A stretch of DNA of 39,867 nt, taken from positions 1 through 39,867 of the IMG/VR virus record IMGVR_UViG_3300008267_000147; one strand, written 5' to 3'. Numbering within the stretch: position 1 is the first letter of the stretch; every line of letters starts with the position of its first letter. The DNA comes from a virus. Below the pieces are notes generated by a model. It ran no database searches, was not told the DNA's origin, and saw only the letters and a program-made list of their open reading frames with translations. The position numbers were made by a program, and so were the translations under genes. Below, piece by piece: positions 15,281 through 25,644 of this stretch.

Positions 15281-17986
15281 TTAAATTAAATTTTGTGTTT
15301 TTAGTTTTTCTATAATTTTAGGAAGATTATCGACTATGTTTTTACTCATGTATTCCGGAAAAGCAAATCCAGTTGATTGATTTACAGGTGTGTTAATTAT
15401 TATTTTAGATGGGTTTTTAATATATCTTCTAATTAAGAACCAATTTAAATCTAATCCATCCGGGATAGATTTATCTATAGATAATGCAATGTTTCCATCA
15501 TTGTCGTTTCCAATACTTGTTATAATATATGAAGTTGATTCATCATAATTAAATCTAATTTCATCTCCAACCAAAGGTTGAGAAATTTTTGTAAGAGGTT
15601 TATACCCCGATTCAGATATATTTTGCTGTGTGTATCCAAAAGCTTGAGCTAACCCAGAAGTAAGAGCAGGATCTAAAGAAGCTGAAGTTTGGTAAGCAAT
15701 TAAAGTATAAGGATCTCCAGAGGCGGTAGTAAAAAAAGGAGCAGGGTCCGGAACAATTAACATTGATGGGGGTGGATCTGAGAATACATTGAATGTTTTG
15801 AATCTTCTATTAGCATCATAATCAGTTTTAGTAGGAGTAGTTTTAAAGGTAAAAGCAGATCCTAAAGTTTGTGAATTCGGATGTTTTAATTCTATATTAA
15901 TTCCTATAACATCATTTATTTGAAGATCAGAAATAAATTGAGTTTCAATTCGACTCCAAAAATCTGTGTAATCTTGGTTCCAGCGGTTGAATAACCCATT
16001 AACAAAATCATTGTATGATTGGTTATACCCATTAGTAGTATATATAGTAGTGTTTGTAAGGGGATTATAATTACCCCCTGTCCATGAATCTGTGCTATTA
16101 GAAAGTTTAAAATCTCCCTTATAGATGTGTTGAGTTAAAATTTTAGTGGTAGTACTATTAATATCCCATATGTAATTCCCCGCTCCATCATCTGTAAGAT
16201 TATCTTTATTGTCTCGACATATTTTAACTTTTATTTCCCACGGTAATGAATTAAAATTAGGTAACTGAAAAAATAGATTGTAGGCAAATAAAGTTCCTAA
16301 ATAAAATTCATATACAAATTTTAAAGTAGTGTCGGGTCTACTATCTTTAATATGATATATGCTTCCTGTTAAAAATCTAGATAAAACACCCCCTTGGTAT
16401 CCTGCCGTATCATTTATAATAGTTCCTGAGGTTCCTTTTACTGGGAGGATATCTACTAAAGTTGGATCAAAAGAAGAAGCAGATGTTGGGTATCTAAAAA
16501 AGAAAGATCGTGCGTTATTATTGGGTTCACTTCCTCCTTTTACATTATATGTTCCTCCTGAGGATCCCCATATAGCTGGTTGCCAGGCATAATCTGTAGT
16601 TCCAATTCCATATCCTTGAAAGGTGGCATTATGTAAATAATTTCCTACTCCTGAATCAGAAAATGATAAAGTAGGTTCATAATAGGTTCCCATATCTGAG
16701 TGAAGTATAGGGATAACATCATATCCTGATTTAAAAATGGAACTACTAAAATTATTTCCTTCTGAGTCAGAAAGGGTTACTGTGTTGTTTTTTTCAAAAG
16801 TAAAAGTTGAATTAAAAAAAGAAATATTAGATGGATCGTTATTTAATTCATAAGTATTTCCTTGATTATCTACTAGAAATTTTAAATTAACTACACTAGT
16901 ATTGATTATTTCAGGAGTAGTTTCTTGTATATTATTTACAGCTGCGAAAAAAACATTTGTTCGTTCTACATTAGGTGCTACTCCTAACCCACCATCTATA
17001 GTATTTTGGTTAAAACCAAGGCTAGTAGATTTACTTCCCTTATATCTAGGAATTATTATTCTGTTAGCTTCGTAATTATATTGTTTAATTGTAGAATTAG
17101 TTCCACTTCCTGAAAGTATGAGTTGGAATTCGTTTTCAGGAATATTATACGTTATGTTATCTAAGGAAATATATCGAGGATTAAGGACTATTTCATCTAT
17201 ATTTCCCTGCAAAGGATTGTTTTCAGGAGCACCTGATGTGACTACTATTAGATCATCTCCCGATCCACTAACTCCAATATTGGGAGATATTGATTGAGTT
17301 ACTTTAAAAGTAGCTGAGGAAACGGTTAATGTGATGTCTCCTGGGGAATTGTCTGAGAGTCCTATTATGTATTTTTCTCCTTTTACTGGGGTTAAGCTTC
17401 CACTTAAATAAAGAGTAGTACTAGACAATGGAGATAAACTAGCTTTAGTGTTAGAAAACCCTGAGGCTAACTGAAAATTTCCAGGGGAAGTTTGTTTAAA
17501 AAGTCTAATCTGAGTGGAGGTGGTTCCGGTGGTTGAATATATATTAGCAGAAGCTGATATAATTAGGGGAATATTAGGAGTATTTCCTAATAGGTAATCA
17601 CCACTGGAAGCAGTGAAGTATCCAAGGTTGTTAGTATCTATATTATCATATGTTAAAACATTGATGCCTTGTTCTATTCCTGTAAGATAATTTTTGCTAT
17701 TAGCAGAAGCTGAGGTTTGGTAGTTTAAAATATTATTATTAGAACTACTAGCTAATAGATTTATATTAGAAGATTGATTATAAGCTGTTAATTTTATTTT
17801 AAACAAAAAATAATCAGAATATTCACTTTTATCTTCAATAATAAATTGAATTGGGTTTATATCAGTATATTTAAAAGTAAAATATAATAAATTTTCAAGA
17901 GTTGAAGTAACATCATCCCCATTGATATCTTTTTTTGATATTTTTACATATGTTATCCCATATGTATTATAACTAGGTAAACCCAT
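15281..17986 (-). CDS. Large virion structural protein (tail/baseplate region)
   Basis: 901 residues, rich in Ser, Thr, Asn and Gly, and mostly predicted beta. There is no signal peptide or membrane segment. Seen features are a SGSGTN-type linker region (about 290-300) and an aromatic-rich segment around 640-700 (YNDFVNGLFNRWNQDYTDFWSRI). The C-terminal 35 residues are helical (FPEYMSKNIVDNLPKIIEKLK). I do not recognise a named family. It is separated by three bases from the gp7/gpI-like gene upstream and is presumably assembled with it in the baseplate or as fibre-bearing protein. Confidence 0.6.
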   Translation of the reverse strand: MGLPSYNTYGITYVKISKKDINGDDVTSTLENLLYFTFKYTDINPIQFIIEDKSEYSDYFLFKIKLTAYNQSSNINLLASSSNNNILNYQTSASANSKNYLTGIEQGINVLTYDNIDTNNLGYFTASSGDYLLGNTPNIPLIISASANIYSTTGTTSTQIRLFKQTSPGNFQLASGFSNTKASLSPLSSTTLYLSGSLTPVKGEKYIIGLSDNSPGDITLTVSSATFKVTQSISPNIGVSGSGDDLIVVTSGAPENNPLQGNIDEIVLNPRYISLDNITYNIPENEFQLILSGSGTNSTIKQYNYEANRIIIPRYKGSKSTSLGFNQNTIDGGLGVAPNVERTNVFFAAVNNIQETTPEIINTSVVNLKFLVDNQGNTYELNNDPSNISFFNSTFTFEKNNTVTLSDSEGNNFSSSIFKSGYDVIPILHSDMGTYYEPTLSFSDSGVGNYLHNATFQGYGIGTTDYAWQPAIWGSSGGTYNVKGGSEPNNNARSFFFRYPTSASSFDPTLVDILPVKGTSGTIINDTAGYQGGVLSRFLTGSIYHIKDSRPDTTLKFVYEFYLGTLFAYNLFFQLPNFNSLPWEIKVKICRDNKDNLTDDGAGNYIWDINSTTTKILTQHIYKGDFKLSNSTDSWTGGNYNPLTNTTIYTTNGYNQSYNDFVNGLFNRWNQDYTDFWSRIETQFISDLQINDVIGINIELKHPNSQTLGSAFTFKTTPTKTDYDANRRFKTFNVFSDPPPSMLIVPDPAPFFTTASGDPYTLIAYQTSASLDPALTSGLAQAFGYTQQNISESGYKPLTKISQPLVGDEIRFNYDESTSYIITSIGNDNDGNIALSIDKSIPDGLDLNWFLIRRYIKNPSKIIINTPVNQSTGFAFPEYMSKNIVDNLPKIIEKLKTQNLI

Positions 17987-17989
17987 ATA

Positions 17990-20900
17990 TTATATTAAAT
18001 CTAAATATATTAATATTTCTCCTTGATTCGGAGAAGTATTACTGTTAAAAAATATTGAATCGCTTATTATTGTTGTTTTATATAAAATTGGAGTATATTT
18101 AAGAGCCAAAATGTTATCAAAACGATCATGATTTGCTGATAAATCTGGGTTGATAATTTTTAATTTGGTTCCCTTAAATTCTCCATTAAAAAATTCTTCT
18201 TTATAATCATGATTAATATAAGAAAGACCTTTAGGACCATCAAATTCTTCTATCCAACTTTGAGTAATATTTATAGCTCCAGGATAAGTAGCTGTACTAC
18301 TTATAGAGGGAAAATTAGGTAAAACACCACCTGTTTCTCCTTCTATCTTATATAAAATATTAGAACCTGTATAATCATGAGGAAAAGATTTTACAGAAGC
18401 TGTAAATTCATTATGAAATTCATATGTTGTTTGAGCAGGAGAGTATCTGTTTCTTTCTAATAAATGTTGTTTGATAACAACTCCTGAAGCTAGATTTGTT
18501 CTAGCTGGGATGAAATCTTTTATTAGTTTGAATAGAGAATTATCAAAATATTTTATTAGACGTATATAATCTTTTAGATTATATTTTCCTTGGTATTTTT
18601 TAAAATAATTATCTCTGATTTGGTTAAAATCCGGGTAAAAAGTTATATTGGTATTAACTAATTGTCTAGGATCTCCTATGTAATCACCGATGTTAAAATA
18701 TCCTAGTTGTGATATTATGTCATCATTAAGCTCATTTTGTGGGGAAAAGGCTACTTCAACATAATTAGTATCACGAGTATAACTTTCACTAATAGGAAAC
18801 TTTTGTTGAATAGATATAAATGGTGATAAAGTATCTCCTTCAGGTAAAATGTTATTAGTAATTTTTATTTTATCAGAAATAGCATTTTTTATACCTGCCG
18901 GGAATTGGTCTAAATATATTATTTCTTTATTAGGAATAAATGAATAAGATCCAGTTACATAATAATTACTACTACCCGATATTTTGAAAGATTGGGTAGG
19001 GGGATAATTAGTAATAGAAGGATGAACAGAGGTTCTAAAAGAAGATGAATAATTATCTAATACACTACCTAAAGGAGCTCTAAATATTAATGAATTTAAA
19101 GATGATTGAGAACCTATTAATTCATTTCCTTCAATAGAATAAGGATTCATTACATAGTCATCAAATACACTTTCACTTATAGCTGTTTTATAAAATCTTA
19201 ATTCTTGAAAAGAACCAGAAAATGGAGAATAAGTTTTTCCAGCTAATGTAAGATTAGTAGGATATGAAAGATAAAAAGTTTGACTATTTAATAAACTATA
19301 ATTGCTTCCTGTAATACTGCTAGATGCTTGAAATCCTAATTGAGATCCATCATTTCCATTATATATTTTATTTTTTACATATAATGTATTTGTATGAGGA
19401 TAATCCTCACTAGTTGTTACTAATATTGACCACCAGTCTTCATTAAATATAGGAAGATATACACTGGCTGAGTTTAGGTTGTTATCTATAAATTTTATAG
19501 TACCATATTGGTTTTGAGGATCAGGTATAGATCCACTATATGACCCACTATTATATTCACTTCCTGTGTATTCTAGTACTAAATTAAAATTCAAATCAGG
19601 AGAAAAATGGGCTAAAGATTGACTAAATCCGGAGGTTGTAGGAATTCCTGTGGTCTTGAATCTAAATTCTACAGAAAAAGAACTAGTTGGAAAAGATCGA
19701 CCTCCATAATATCCATTCCCATAACTAGAACTTCCATATCCTCCTAAAGAAGTATTTAAATCTATATCAAATTGTATATAACCTGAACTGGTGGTGAAAA
19801 AATTGTAATTAAATTGGTTTTGGAAATAATCCCAGTCATTTGAATTGTTTTTATCTTTCCCTCCATATTCATTTATTCTTAATATAGTATCAGGAATACC
19901 ATAAATGTTGATTAAAGTTCTTAACCCGTCTAAAGTACCTTTTTTCTTAAGTAAATAAGGAATATTATTGTATAAACGTTTATATATTTCAGTATTAACA
20001 TCATTAAGAGGAATTATGGAACCCGTAGCAGAAGCTGTTACATATGTTGTAATTAATTCACTACCGGTAATGGGTAATAATCCTCCTTCAGGGGTTATTC
20101 CTAAAAATGAAGAATATAAATCATCTGTTGAAAAATTATTTTGGTAAATTTTAATTCCAAAATCTTTTAAGGCATCCGAAATTAAATCTTTAGAAAGCCC
20201 AGCATTTACTCTATTATCACTGTTGTATTTATTAGATACTTCTTGATAATATAAGTAAATGTTATCAAAATGTTGACCCAACATTTGAACAAACAGTTTA
20301 TAAGGTTCATTTGCAGGATCTTCTCTAAGATATAAAGGAATGGTGTTTATTAATGAGTCTTTATTTTCATCATCATATAATGAGGCTGTTACTAGTTGAG
20401 ATGTTAACCATGTTTGTCCTTGAGATGAAGTAGGAGATACATTTATATAAGGAGGAATCGAATTAGATTTAGGCCATGTTTTACTTTCTGATGAAAAATA
20501 TAGGTAATATTCATATTCATCAAAATTTTTAATGATTTCTTCAATTTTATTATTCCAGGATAATTGGCTGGAGGAGATGAAAGAATTAGTATTTGATGAT
20601 ATTGAATTAGATTGGGATTGATAATTTTCTAAAAGTAATAATTTATAATAAAAATTTTCTAATCTAGTGTTTGCTGATGAGAAATGTATAAAATTAGAAT
20701 AATTAGAATAATCTGTGTTTAATTCTATTGATGTGTTTTGTAAAAAGCTATTTAATTGGTTAGATAAAAACGAAGATGTAGAAGAATTTATTAAGTTATA
20801 ATTTGTATATTTTGTGGGAGTATTTATTTGGTCTTTTAAAGAAATATTTAAATTAGGACCTTTTAAATTAACTATATCTAAAGTATTTTCTAATACTAAA

Positions 20901-21550
20901 ATAAATTCAACGGCATATGCTAATGAATTTGATATTTTATTTACAACCCATAATTGAGAATTTAAATCAAAATTAACAGAAAGTGGTTCATATAATTTTA
21001 TAAGAAGAGTAGATTCCTCTGGGAGAGAATCGTCTAATAATATATTATTGGATATTATTAAATTATTATTTCCAAAATTTAAATAGAAGTCTGAATAGTA
21101 AGGTAATTCAGATGAACTGGAAATAAAGTTGTTATATCCTTCTATAATTGCTAAAGAATTTAAAGCAGTACTAGAAAGTCTAATTTCAGTTCTATCAGGA
21201 CTTATTTCAGATATAAAATAAGTATTGGTAGGAGAAGAATTAAATAGAGGAGTTAAAAAATGATATAAGGTACAATATTGACCTTCTTCAAATCCATTTT
21301 TTTTTAAATTACCTTCAATATCTAAATTAACTTTATTATCAATAATAGAATAATCTTTTAAATTATAATTACTATTTATTAAAGTTTTATTAAAATCAAA
21401 TATATGATATTCTACTGTATTTGAAGTACTATCAAATAAAACATCAGTTAAATTAAATGAATTGATTAAATTAGTATCTAAGTTAGAATATTCTTGGTAT
21501 TCTAATGTAGATTCATCAATGGGTTTTATGTTGGTTATGTTAGTATTCAT
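17990..21550 (-). CDS. Baseplate wedge protein, gp7/P2 gpI-like, with LamG-like domain
   Basis: 1186 residues, the largest gene here. Residues about 400-570 hold a tail-protein-I pattern: NTIPLYLREDPANEPYKLFVQML, then YKRLYNNIPYLLKKKGTLDGL and LINIYGIPDTILRINEYGG. T4 gp7 and P2 gpI share this type of region. Residues about 625-790 look like a concanavalin/LamG jelly roll: SFSVEFRFKTTG, WWSILVTTSED, then FSGSFQELRFYKTAIS. The C-terminal third continues with an RYSPAQTTYEF segment. It lies next to gp6 and gp25 homologues, as expected for the wedge. The LamG-like insert could bind glycans on the host surface. T4 gp7 is of similar size (about 1030 residues) but I do not recall a LamG domain in it. 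Confidence 0.65.
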   Translation of the reverse strand: MNTNITNIKPIDESTLEYQEYSNLDTNLINSFNLTDVLFDSTSNTVEYHIFDFNKTLINSNYNLKDYSIIDNKVNLDIEGNLKKNGFEEGQYCTLYHFLTPLFNSSPTNTYFISEISPDRTEIRLSSTALNSLAIIEGYNNFISSSSELPYYSDFYLNFGNNNLIISNNILLDDSLPEESTLLIKLYEPLSVNFDLNSQLWVVNKISNSLAYAVEFILVLENTLDIVNLKGPNLNISLKDQINTPTKYTNYNLINSSTSSFLSNQLNSFLQNTSIELNTDYSNYSNFIHFSSANTRLENFYYKLLLLENYQSQSNSISSNTNSFISSSQLSWNNKIEEIIKNFDEYEYYLYFSSESKTWPKSNSIPPYINVSPTSSQGQTWLTSQLVTASLYDDENKDSLINTIPLYLREDPANEPYKLFVQMLGQHFDNIYLYYQEVSNKYNSDNRVNAGLSKDLISDALKDFGIKIYQNNFSTDDLYSSFLGITPEGGLLPITGSELITTYVTASATGSIIPLNDVNTEIYKRLYNNIPYLLKKKGTLDGLRTLINIYGIPDTILRINEYGGKDKNNSNDWDYFQNQFNYNFFTTSSGYIQFDIDLNTSLGGYGSSSYGNGYYGGRSFPTSSFSVEFRFKTTGIPTTSGFSQSLAHFSPDLNFNLVLEYTGSEYNSGSYSGSIPDPQNQYGTIKFIDNNLNSASVYLPIFNEDWWSILVTTSEDYPHTNTLYVKNKIYNGNDGSQLGFQASSSITGSNYSLLNSQTFYLSYPTNLTLAGKTYSPFSGSFQELRFYKTAISESVFDDYVMNPYSIEGNELIGSQSSLNSLIFRAPLGSVLDNYSSSFRTSVHPSITNYPPTQSFKISGSSNYYVTGSYSFIPNKEIIYLDQFPAGIKNAISDKIKITNNILPEGDTLSPFISIQQKFPISESYTRDTNYVEVAFSPQNELNDDIISQLGYFNIGDYIGDPRQLVNTNITFYPDFNQIRDNYFKKYQGKYNLKDYIRLIKYFDNSLFKLIKDFIPARTNLASGVVIKQHLLERNRYSPAQTTYEFHNEFTASVKSFPHDYTGSNILYKIEGETGGVLPNFPSISSTATYPGAINITQSWIEEFDGPKGLSYINHDYKEEFFNGEFKGTKLKIINPDLSANHDRFDNILALKYTPILYKTTIISDSIFFNSNTSPNQGEILIYLDLI

Positions 21551-21551
21551 C

Positions 21552-21887
21552 TTAAGATGAAGGTAATTGTTGTCTTAATAAATCCAAATTTTCTTGACGT
21601 AATGAAGCAATTTCATCTAATAGTGCTTGAATATCTTCATTTTCTTGTTGAAATCCTATATAAGCACTACTTTGCTTTATTAAATATTCATGTGAATTAG
21701 TTTCTCCAAATTCAGGAATATCATAGAATAAATCATTGTACATTTTAAAAAACTGTTCAATAGAAACATCTGCTGATAAAAAGGGAGGAGGAGTTGATTT
21801 TAAAGTAAGTTGACTAAATGAAGTGTCAATTACTTTATTATATTCTCTTTTTCCAAAAACAGTTTTATTTAAATTTACTTTATCCAT
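21552..21887 (-). CDS. Small tail/baseplate protein with C-terminal coiled coil
   Basis: 111 residues. It starts MDKVNLNKTVFGKREYNKVIDTSF, then Pro-rich STPPPFLSADVSIEQFFKMYNDLFYDIP. It ends in a Glu/Leu heptad helix (ALLDEIASLRQENLDLLRQQL). It overlaps the DNRLRE-like gene by eight bases and precedes the giant wedge protein by one base, so it is probably a wedge partner. In T4 such small proteins (gp53, gp8 and others) connect wedges, but no homology is evident. Confidence 0.55.
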   Translation of the reverse strand: MDKVNLNKTVFGKREYNKVIDTSFSQLTLKSTPPPFLSADVSIEQFFKMYNDLFYDIPEFGETNSHEYLIKQSSAYIGFQQENEDIQALLDEIASLRQENLDLLRQQLPSS

Positions 21888-23016
21888 TTATTACTTTAAA
21901 ATAATAATTATTATCTAATATTAAAATTTCATCATCTATGATAGTCTTAATTAATATCTGATAGTATCTCTCCGGTTGCAATCCGGACATAAATATTTTA
22001 AAATAATTTCCTTCACTATCAGCACTGATTTTGGTGTAGTTTTCATCAAAATCAATAATAAATTCATTTGTTGATAAATCTTTTAAAGCATAATATGAAG
22101 AAGTAGGTAAATAATAATTGACTGTATAAAAAGAACTTGTTTGAAAATTACGAGCCGGATACTGAGGTCGAGTATTGATTCTAAATTTTTGAATACTGTT
22201 TTGATTGTATGATTCTTTATTATTAGGGAATGAAATTACTAATTGGGAAGAACTTATAAACCCAATATTATTAGATCCAGTATTGAACACATAATCATCC
22301 CACTTAAATTCAAGTTGGGGAGGATATATAGTATGAGTATCTACAGAAAATAGATTCATATTAGGTTCAACAGATGATGTTAAATTATATTCTATATTAG
22401 ACCCCCATTTTATAACTAACCCATAATTATTAATGCTAGAAGAATACCAAGAATTAACAATATCAGTAATATCTGAGTTAATGTCTTTGATGGTTCGGGT
22501 GTCAAAAGATTGGGTTATTTCGTAAAGTAATCCGTTTGATGATCCTGTATACCATGTGCCTCCTCCTGGATTTGAGGGGATAAAAGATGCAGTTATATAG
22601 GCTCCAAAAGATGAAGTAACCCATGCTGTCCCGTTATTTATGTTACTCCAAGTCCAACTAGCTCCATTTTCTGTTTTAGGTTCATCATCTAATCTTCCTG
22701 TTCCGCTTGCCCAATCTTGAGCTAGAGGGTATATATAAAGATTAGTATTATTGACTATACCCGTAGTTTTAGCATTAAATAATTTAAGATTAGCTTGCCA
22801 TTGAAAATCATTAATTAAATTATCAATAACATCAGCTATTTCATTTGAATCAAAAGATATTAAAGTCCTTGCTATTTCAGCTGAGGAAATGTATGTAGGA
22901 TCAGTATTGTGGGTTCTATTATATATTTCTAGAATGGGGTCTAATCCTGTATTTTGATTAGGGTATAAAGAATATAATGTAGTATCTTTACTGGGGAATA
23001 TTTTGTATATAGCCAT
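21880..23016 (-). CDS. DNRLRE-like beta-sandwich virion protein
   Basis: 378 residues. The N-terminal 190 residues follow the DNRLRE pattern: AIYKIFPSKDTTLYS, RTLISFD, ANLKLFNA, then LYIYPLAQDWASGTGRLDDEP and WVTSS. In other proteins this type of domain is an adhesion or carbohydrate-binding module. The C-terminal half is a second beta region with FKWDDYVF and RYYQILIKT. It lies between gp6 and the gp7-like giant. A role as peripheral baseplate or receptor-contact protein fits, by inference. Confidence 0.6.
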   Translation of the reverse strand: MAIYKIFPSKDTTLYSLYPNQNTGLDPILEIYNRTHNTDPTYISSAEIARTLISFDSNEIADVIDNLINDFQWQANLKLFNAKTTGIVNNTNLYIYPLAQDWASGTGRLDDEPKTENGASWTWSNINNGTAWVTSSFGAYITASFIPSNPGGGTWYTGSSNGLLYEITQSFDTRTIKDINSDITDIVNSWYSSSINNYGLVIKWGSNIEYNLTSSVEPNMNLFSVDTHTIYPPQLEFKWDDYVFNTGSNNIGFISSSQLVISFPNNKESYNQNSIQKFRINTRPQYPARNFQTSSFYTVNYYLPTSSYYALKDLSTNEFIIDFDENYTKISADSEGNYFKIFMSGLQPERYYQILIKTIIDDEILILDNNYYFKVING

Positions 23017-23031
23017 TTGTGATTTTTAATT

Positions 23032-24885
23032 TTATAATCCAATAATTCTTCCGTTTATATCTTCATTAGGATATTTTATTTCAAAAATACTAGGATCTAA
23101 ACTAGGATATACCACATTATTAAAGGTTGCTCCTTTTATATCATATCCATATTTTGAATACCCTAAATTTTCTCCAGCTTTATTAATAATATTAACATTT
23201 TTAACAGTTTGCACGCCTTCTACTTTATCTAATAAAATATATAAATCCTTTAATAGAATTGGTTGATTTAATTGCCATTTATCTATATTAAAATAATCCT
23301 TTAAAGAATTAATACAATTTAATAAAACATCATTGCTGTTATAATCAGGAAGAACAACTATGTCAAAATCAATTCCTATATTGATTATAAAAGCATCTCT
23401 TATTCTAATTGAATCACCAATTATTCTATATTGAGATAAATAAGTTGATAAGTTTTGTTTTAATGTATTAGATGAAAAAGTAAGATTTTTGTTATAATCA
23501 TATGTTAACACATATAGATCTAAAATCGAAGGAATTTCCCCCAGATTTATATTCTCTACTTTAGTAGGTTCAATATAAGCTTTAGCAACAACACCAAATT
23601 GAGAAGGCATACTTAGTGCTCTAATCAAGTAATCATCTTGAGTAACATTTCTTAATTGAGTATTATAATTAGATATAATATTTTGTCTAAGTTCTTCTAT
23701 TGTGTCACCATCATTTCCTCCATTGGCTGCTTCCAAGTTATTAACAGCTAATGAATCTATTATAGTTTGGGCAGTAGTTGAGTTTAGATTATTTTTTAAA
23801 AATTTAATTTCCCCTTTAATTTGAGTTAAAGTATTAGAAGGTACATTAGATATCACACCACCCCCAGTTAAATACCTAATAGATAAAGTTGTGTTAGAGG
23901 GAGATATCCCATAAGTGTTGGTAAATACAAAATTAGTAGGACTGTAAGCTGTGGTTAATTTACTTTGTCCAAAAGGAAGTCCCAATCCAACATTATCTGG
24001 ATTAGGGGTTATTTCTTCATCTGAATCATTTGTTGTACCTGCGCCGAACTGTATTTGTAATGATCCGGAATTGATAAATTTAGATGTAAATCTTCTTTGG
24101 ACTTTTTTAAGTTTAAGAAGATATGGAGCATCTTGATTTAAATAACTATTAGGATCATTTATATTAGTATTTTTTATAGAATCATAAATACAATCTTGAG
24201 CTAAATGGTCTACTTCATACCATTCATTTCCCTCTGAGTCTGTTATGTCTGAAATCCCTATTATTCTATCAGCTGATATTTCTATGGTTGGGAATTTTTG
24301 AGGGGATCCAAATGAGAATGAAGTTGTATTTATAGTAGCTGATATAGCTTGGGTTGTTTTTTTTAATAAGAAAAAAGTAGGATTACCTGAAGATATTTGA
24401 TAGACTGTAATTTCAGTAGGGTCTATAGAACTGGATATGGTAAAATCTACATCATTTTGGGTTAAAAATGAAACAGATCCAACTAAATTTGAATTAATTA
24501 TAGCATTTCTGTTTATTTTAAGAGCATAATCGAAATCAGGTACATATAAACTAGCTGATAATTTAGAAGGAAGTAATTGATATACAGAAAGATCAACAGA
24601 AGCAACTCCTGTTACTTTAGGTTTATAATTAAACATGTAAGCCAATTCAAATAAATTATTTGATTGTCTAGCAAATTGTAAATAGGTTTCTTGTATTTGA
24701 TTATCTAAATAAAATGATAAAACATCTCCTACATAAGATGCCATCTCCATAATCATCATTCCTGGGGAGGATGGGCTAAAATCATTATAAGTTGTAGGAT
24801 AATAGGTTTTAGCATAATCTATTAATGCAGTTTTAAAAGAATTGAAATCTCTATTTAAATATTTTATATCTTTTTTATTAGCCAT
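23032..24885 (-). CDS. Baseplate wedge protein gp6-like (Baseplate_J-like)
   Basis: 617 residues, against 660 in T4 gp6. The start, with KDIKYLNRDFNSFKTALIDYAK, then PSSPGMMIMEMASYVGDVLSFYLDNQIQE, is the characteristic N-terminal signature of gp6/J-like proteins. The central region, with NGGNDGDTIEELRQNI then QLRNVTQDDYLIRALSMP and VAKAYIEP, is the Baseplate_J core. The C-terminal domain has LLKDLYILLDKVEGVQTV. gp6 dimers form the inner iris ring of the baseplate, joining wedges around the hub. The gene lies four bases from gp25-like, the order found in many contractile tails. Confidence 0.9.
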   Translation of the reverse strand: MANKKDIKYLNRDFNSFKTALIDYAKTYYPTTYNDFSPSSPGMMIMEMASYVGDVLSFYLDNQIQETYLQFARQSNNLFELAYMFNYKPKVTGVASVDLSVYQLLPSKLSASLYVPDFDYALKINRNAIINSNLVGSVSFLTQNDVDFTISSSIDPTEITVYQISSGNPTFFLLKKTTQAISATINTTSFSFGSPQKFPTIEISADRIIGISDITDSEGNEWYEVDHLAQDCIYDSIKNTNINDPNSYLNQDAPYLLKLKKVQRRFTSKFINSGSLQIQFGAGTTNDSDEEITPNPDNVGLGLPFGQSKLTTAYSPTNFVFTNTYGISPSNTTLSIRYLTGGGVISNVPSNTLTQIKGEIKFLKNNLNSTTAQTIIDSLAVNNLEAANGGNDGDTIEELRQNIISNYNTQLRNVTQDDYLIRALSMPSQFGVVAKAYIEPTKVENINLGEIPSILDLYVLTYDYNKNLTFSSNTLKQNLSTYLSQYRIIGDSIRIRDAFIINIGIDFDIVVLPDYNSNDVLLNCINSLKDYFNIDKWQLNQPILLKDLYILLDKVEGVQTVKNVNIINKAGENLGYSKYGYDIKGATFNNVVYPSLDPSIFEIKYPNEDINGRIIGL

Positions 24886-24888
24886 TTG

Positions 24889-25293
24889 TTAAAATTCAAT
24901 TTCTAATTTATCATTTATACCAGTATTAGGTATTTCATAAAATAAAACAACATTAATAGAATTAGTATCCGAGTATTGATTTATTTCTAAACTATTAATT
25001 TTTATATTTGAAAAATATTTATTAATTTTAGATTGGATATCTTCTTTTAAAAATGAAATATTATCATTAGTTATTTGTTCAAATATAAATTCTCTTAAAT
25101 TAGCTCCAAAAGTATTATTTAAATATCTTTCATTATTATTAGTAAGAAAAAAATTAATTAGATTAGCTTTTATAGCATCTTTAGTTAAATAATTAGAATT
25201 AAAAACAGCATCTCCATTAAAAGGAAGATTTATACCCACAGCTACACTAGGTTTAGTATCTATGGGATATATTTTTTTCTCATTAAATGCCAT
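24889..25293 (-). CDS. Baseplate wedge protein gp25-like
   Basis: 134 residues, almost the length of T4 gp25 (132). It has the family pattern: DAIKANLINFFLTNNNERYLNNTFGANLREFIFEQ as two helices and the turn, then VVLFYEIP in a late strand. gp25 seeds sheath assembly on the baseplate and contacts gp6. The 5' end overlaps the gene upstream by 11 bases, suggesting coupling. Confidence 0.85.
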   Translation of the reverse strand: MAFNEKKIYPIDTKPSVAVGINLPFNGDAVFNSNYLTKDAIKANLINFFLTNNNERYLNNTFGANLREFIFEQITNDNISFLKEDIQSKINKYFSNIKINSLEINQYSDTNSINVVLFYEIPNTGINDKLEIEF

Positions 25294-25624
25294 TAGTCAA
25301 TTTCATGATTTGGTTCAAACTTACCTCTCCAGGAGGAAGAGAAGATCCTTCAGTAGATGTATTTATTGAGTTTGGTTGAAAAGGAATTGAGTTAGTATTA
25401 AAATTAAATGTATCCCCACTTACATCAGGGGACATAGAATTTAATATGTCTGCATATGCTTTTCTTTGAGCTAAATAATCTGTTGAAGGTGGAGTAGATT
25501 GAAGATTTTCTTTTACTACTACTTTAGAAGATTTTAAAGCTTCCAATAAAATTTCTTTTAATTCTTCTTTAATAGCTTCTTTTACAGATTCTTTTACTAT
25601 TTTTTTAAAATCACTGGTTTTCAT
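25283..25624 (-). CDS. Hypothetical protein with leader, within the baseplate operon
   Basis: 113 residues. The first 35 form one long charged amphipathic helix (MKTSDFKKIVKESVKEAIKE, then more Leu, Lys and Glu), an extended form of the recurrent leader. The rest is Ser/Pro/Asn-rich and probably flexible. It lies between the hub-like protein and gp25. It could be a chaperone or a protein targeted to the virion. No family recognised. ATATTTATAA lies four bases before its start. Confidence 0.5.
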   Translation of the reverse strand: MKTSDFKKIVKESVKEAIKEELKEILLEALKSSKVVVKENLQSTPPSTDYLAQRKAYADILNSMSPDVSGDTFNFNTNSIPFQPNSINTSTEGSSLPPGEVSLNQIMKLTNGI

Positions 25625-25627
25625 TTA

Positions 25628-25637
25628 TTATAAATAT
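25628..25637 (-). promoter_or_regulatory. ATATTTATAA element before 25283-25624
   Basis: The coding-strand ATATTTATAA ends four bases before the ATG at 25624. If it is a -10 box, the transcript would begin at or inside the start codon, which argues either for a leaderless message or against a promoter role for this copy. Confidence 0.25.
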
Positions 25638-25644
25638 TTAGGGG

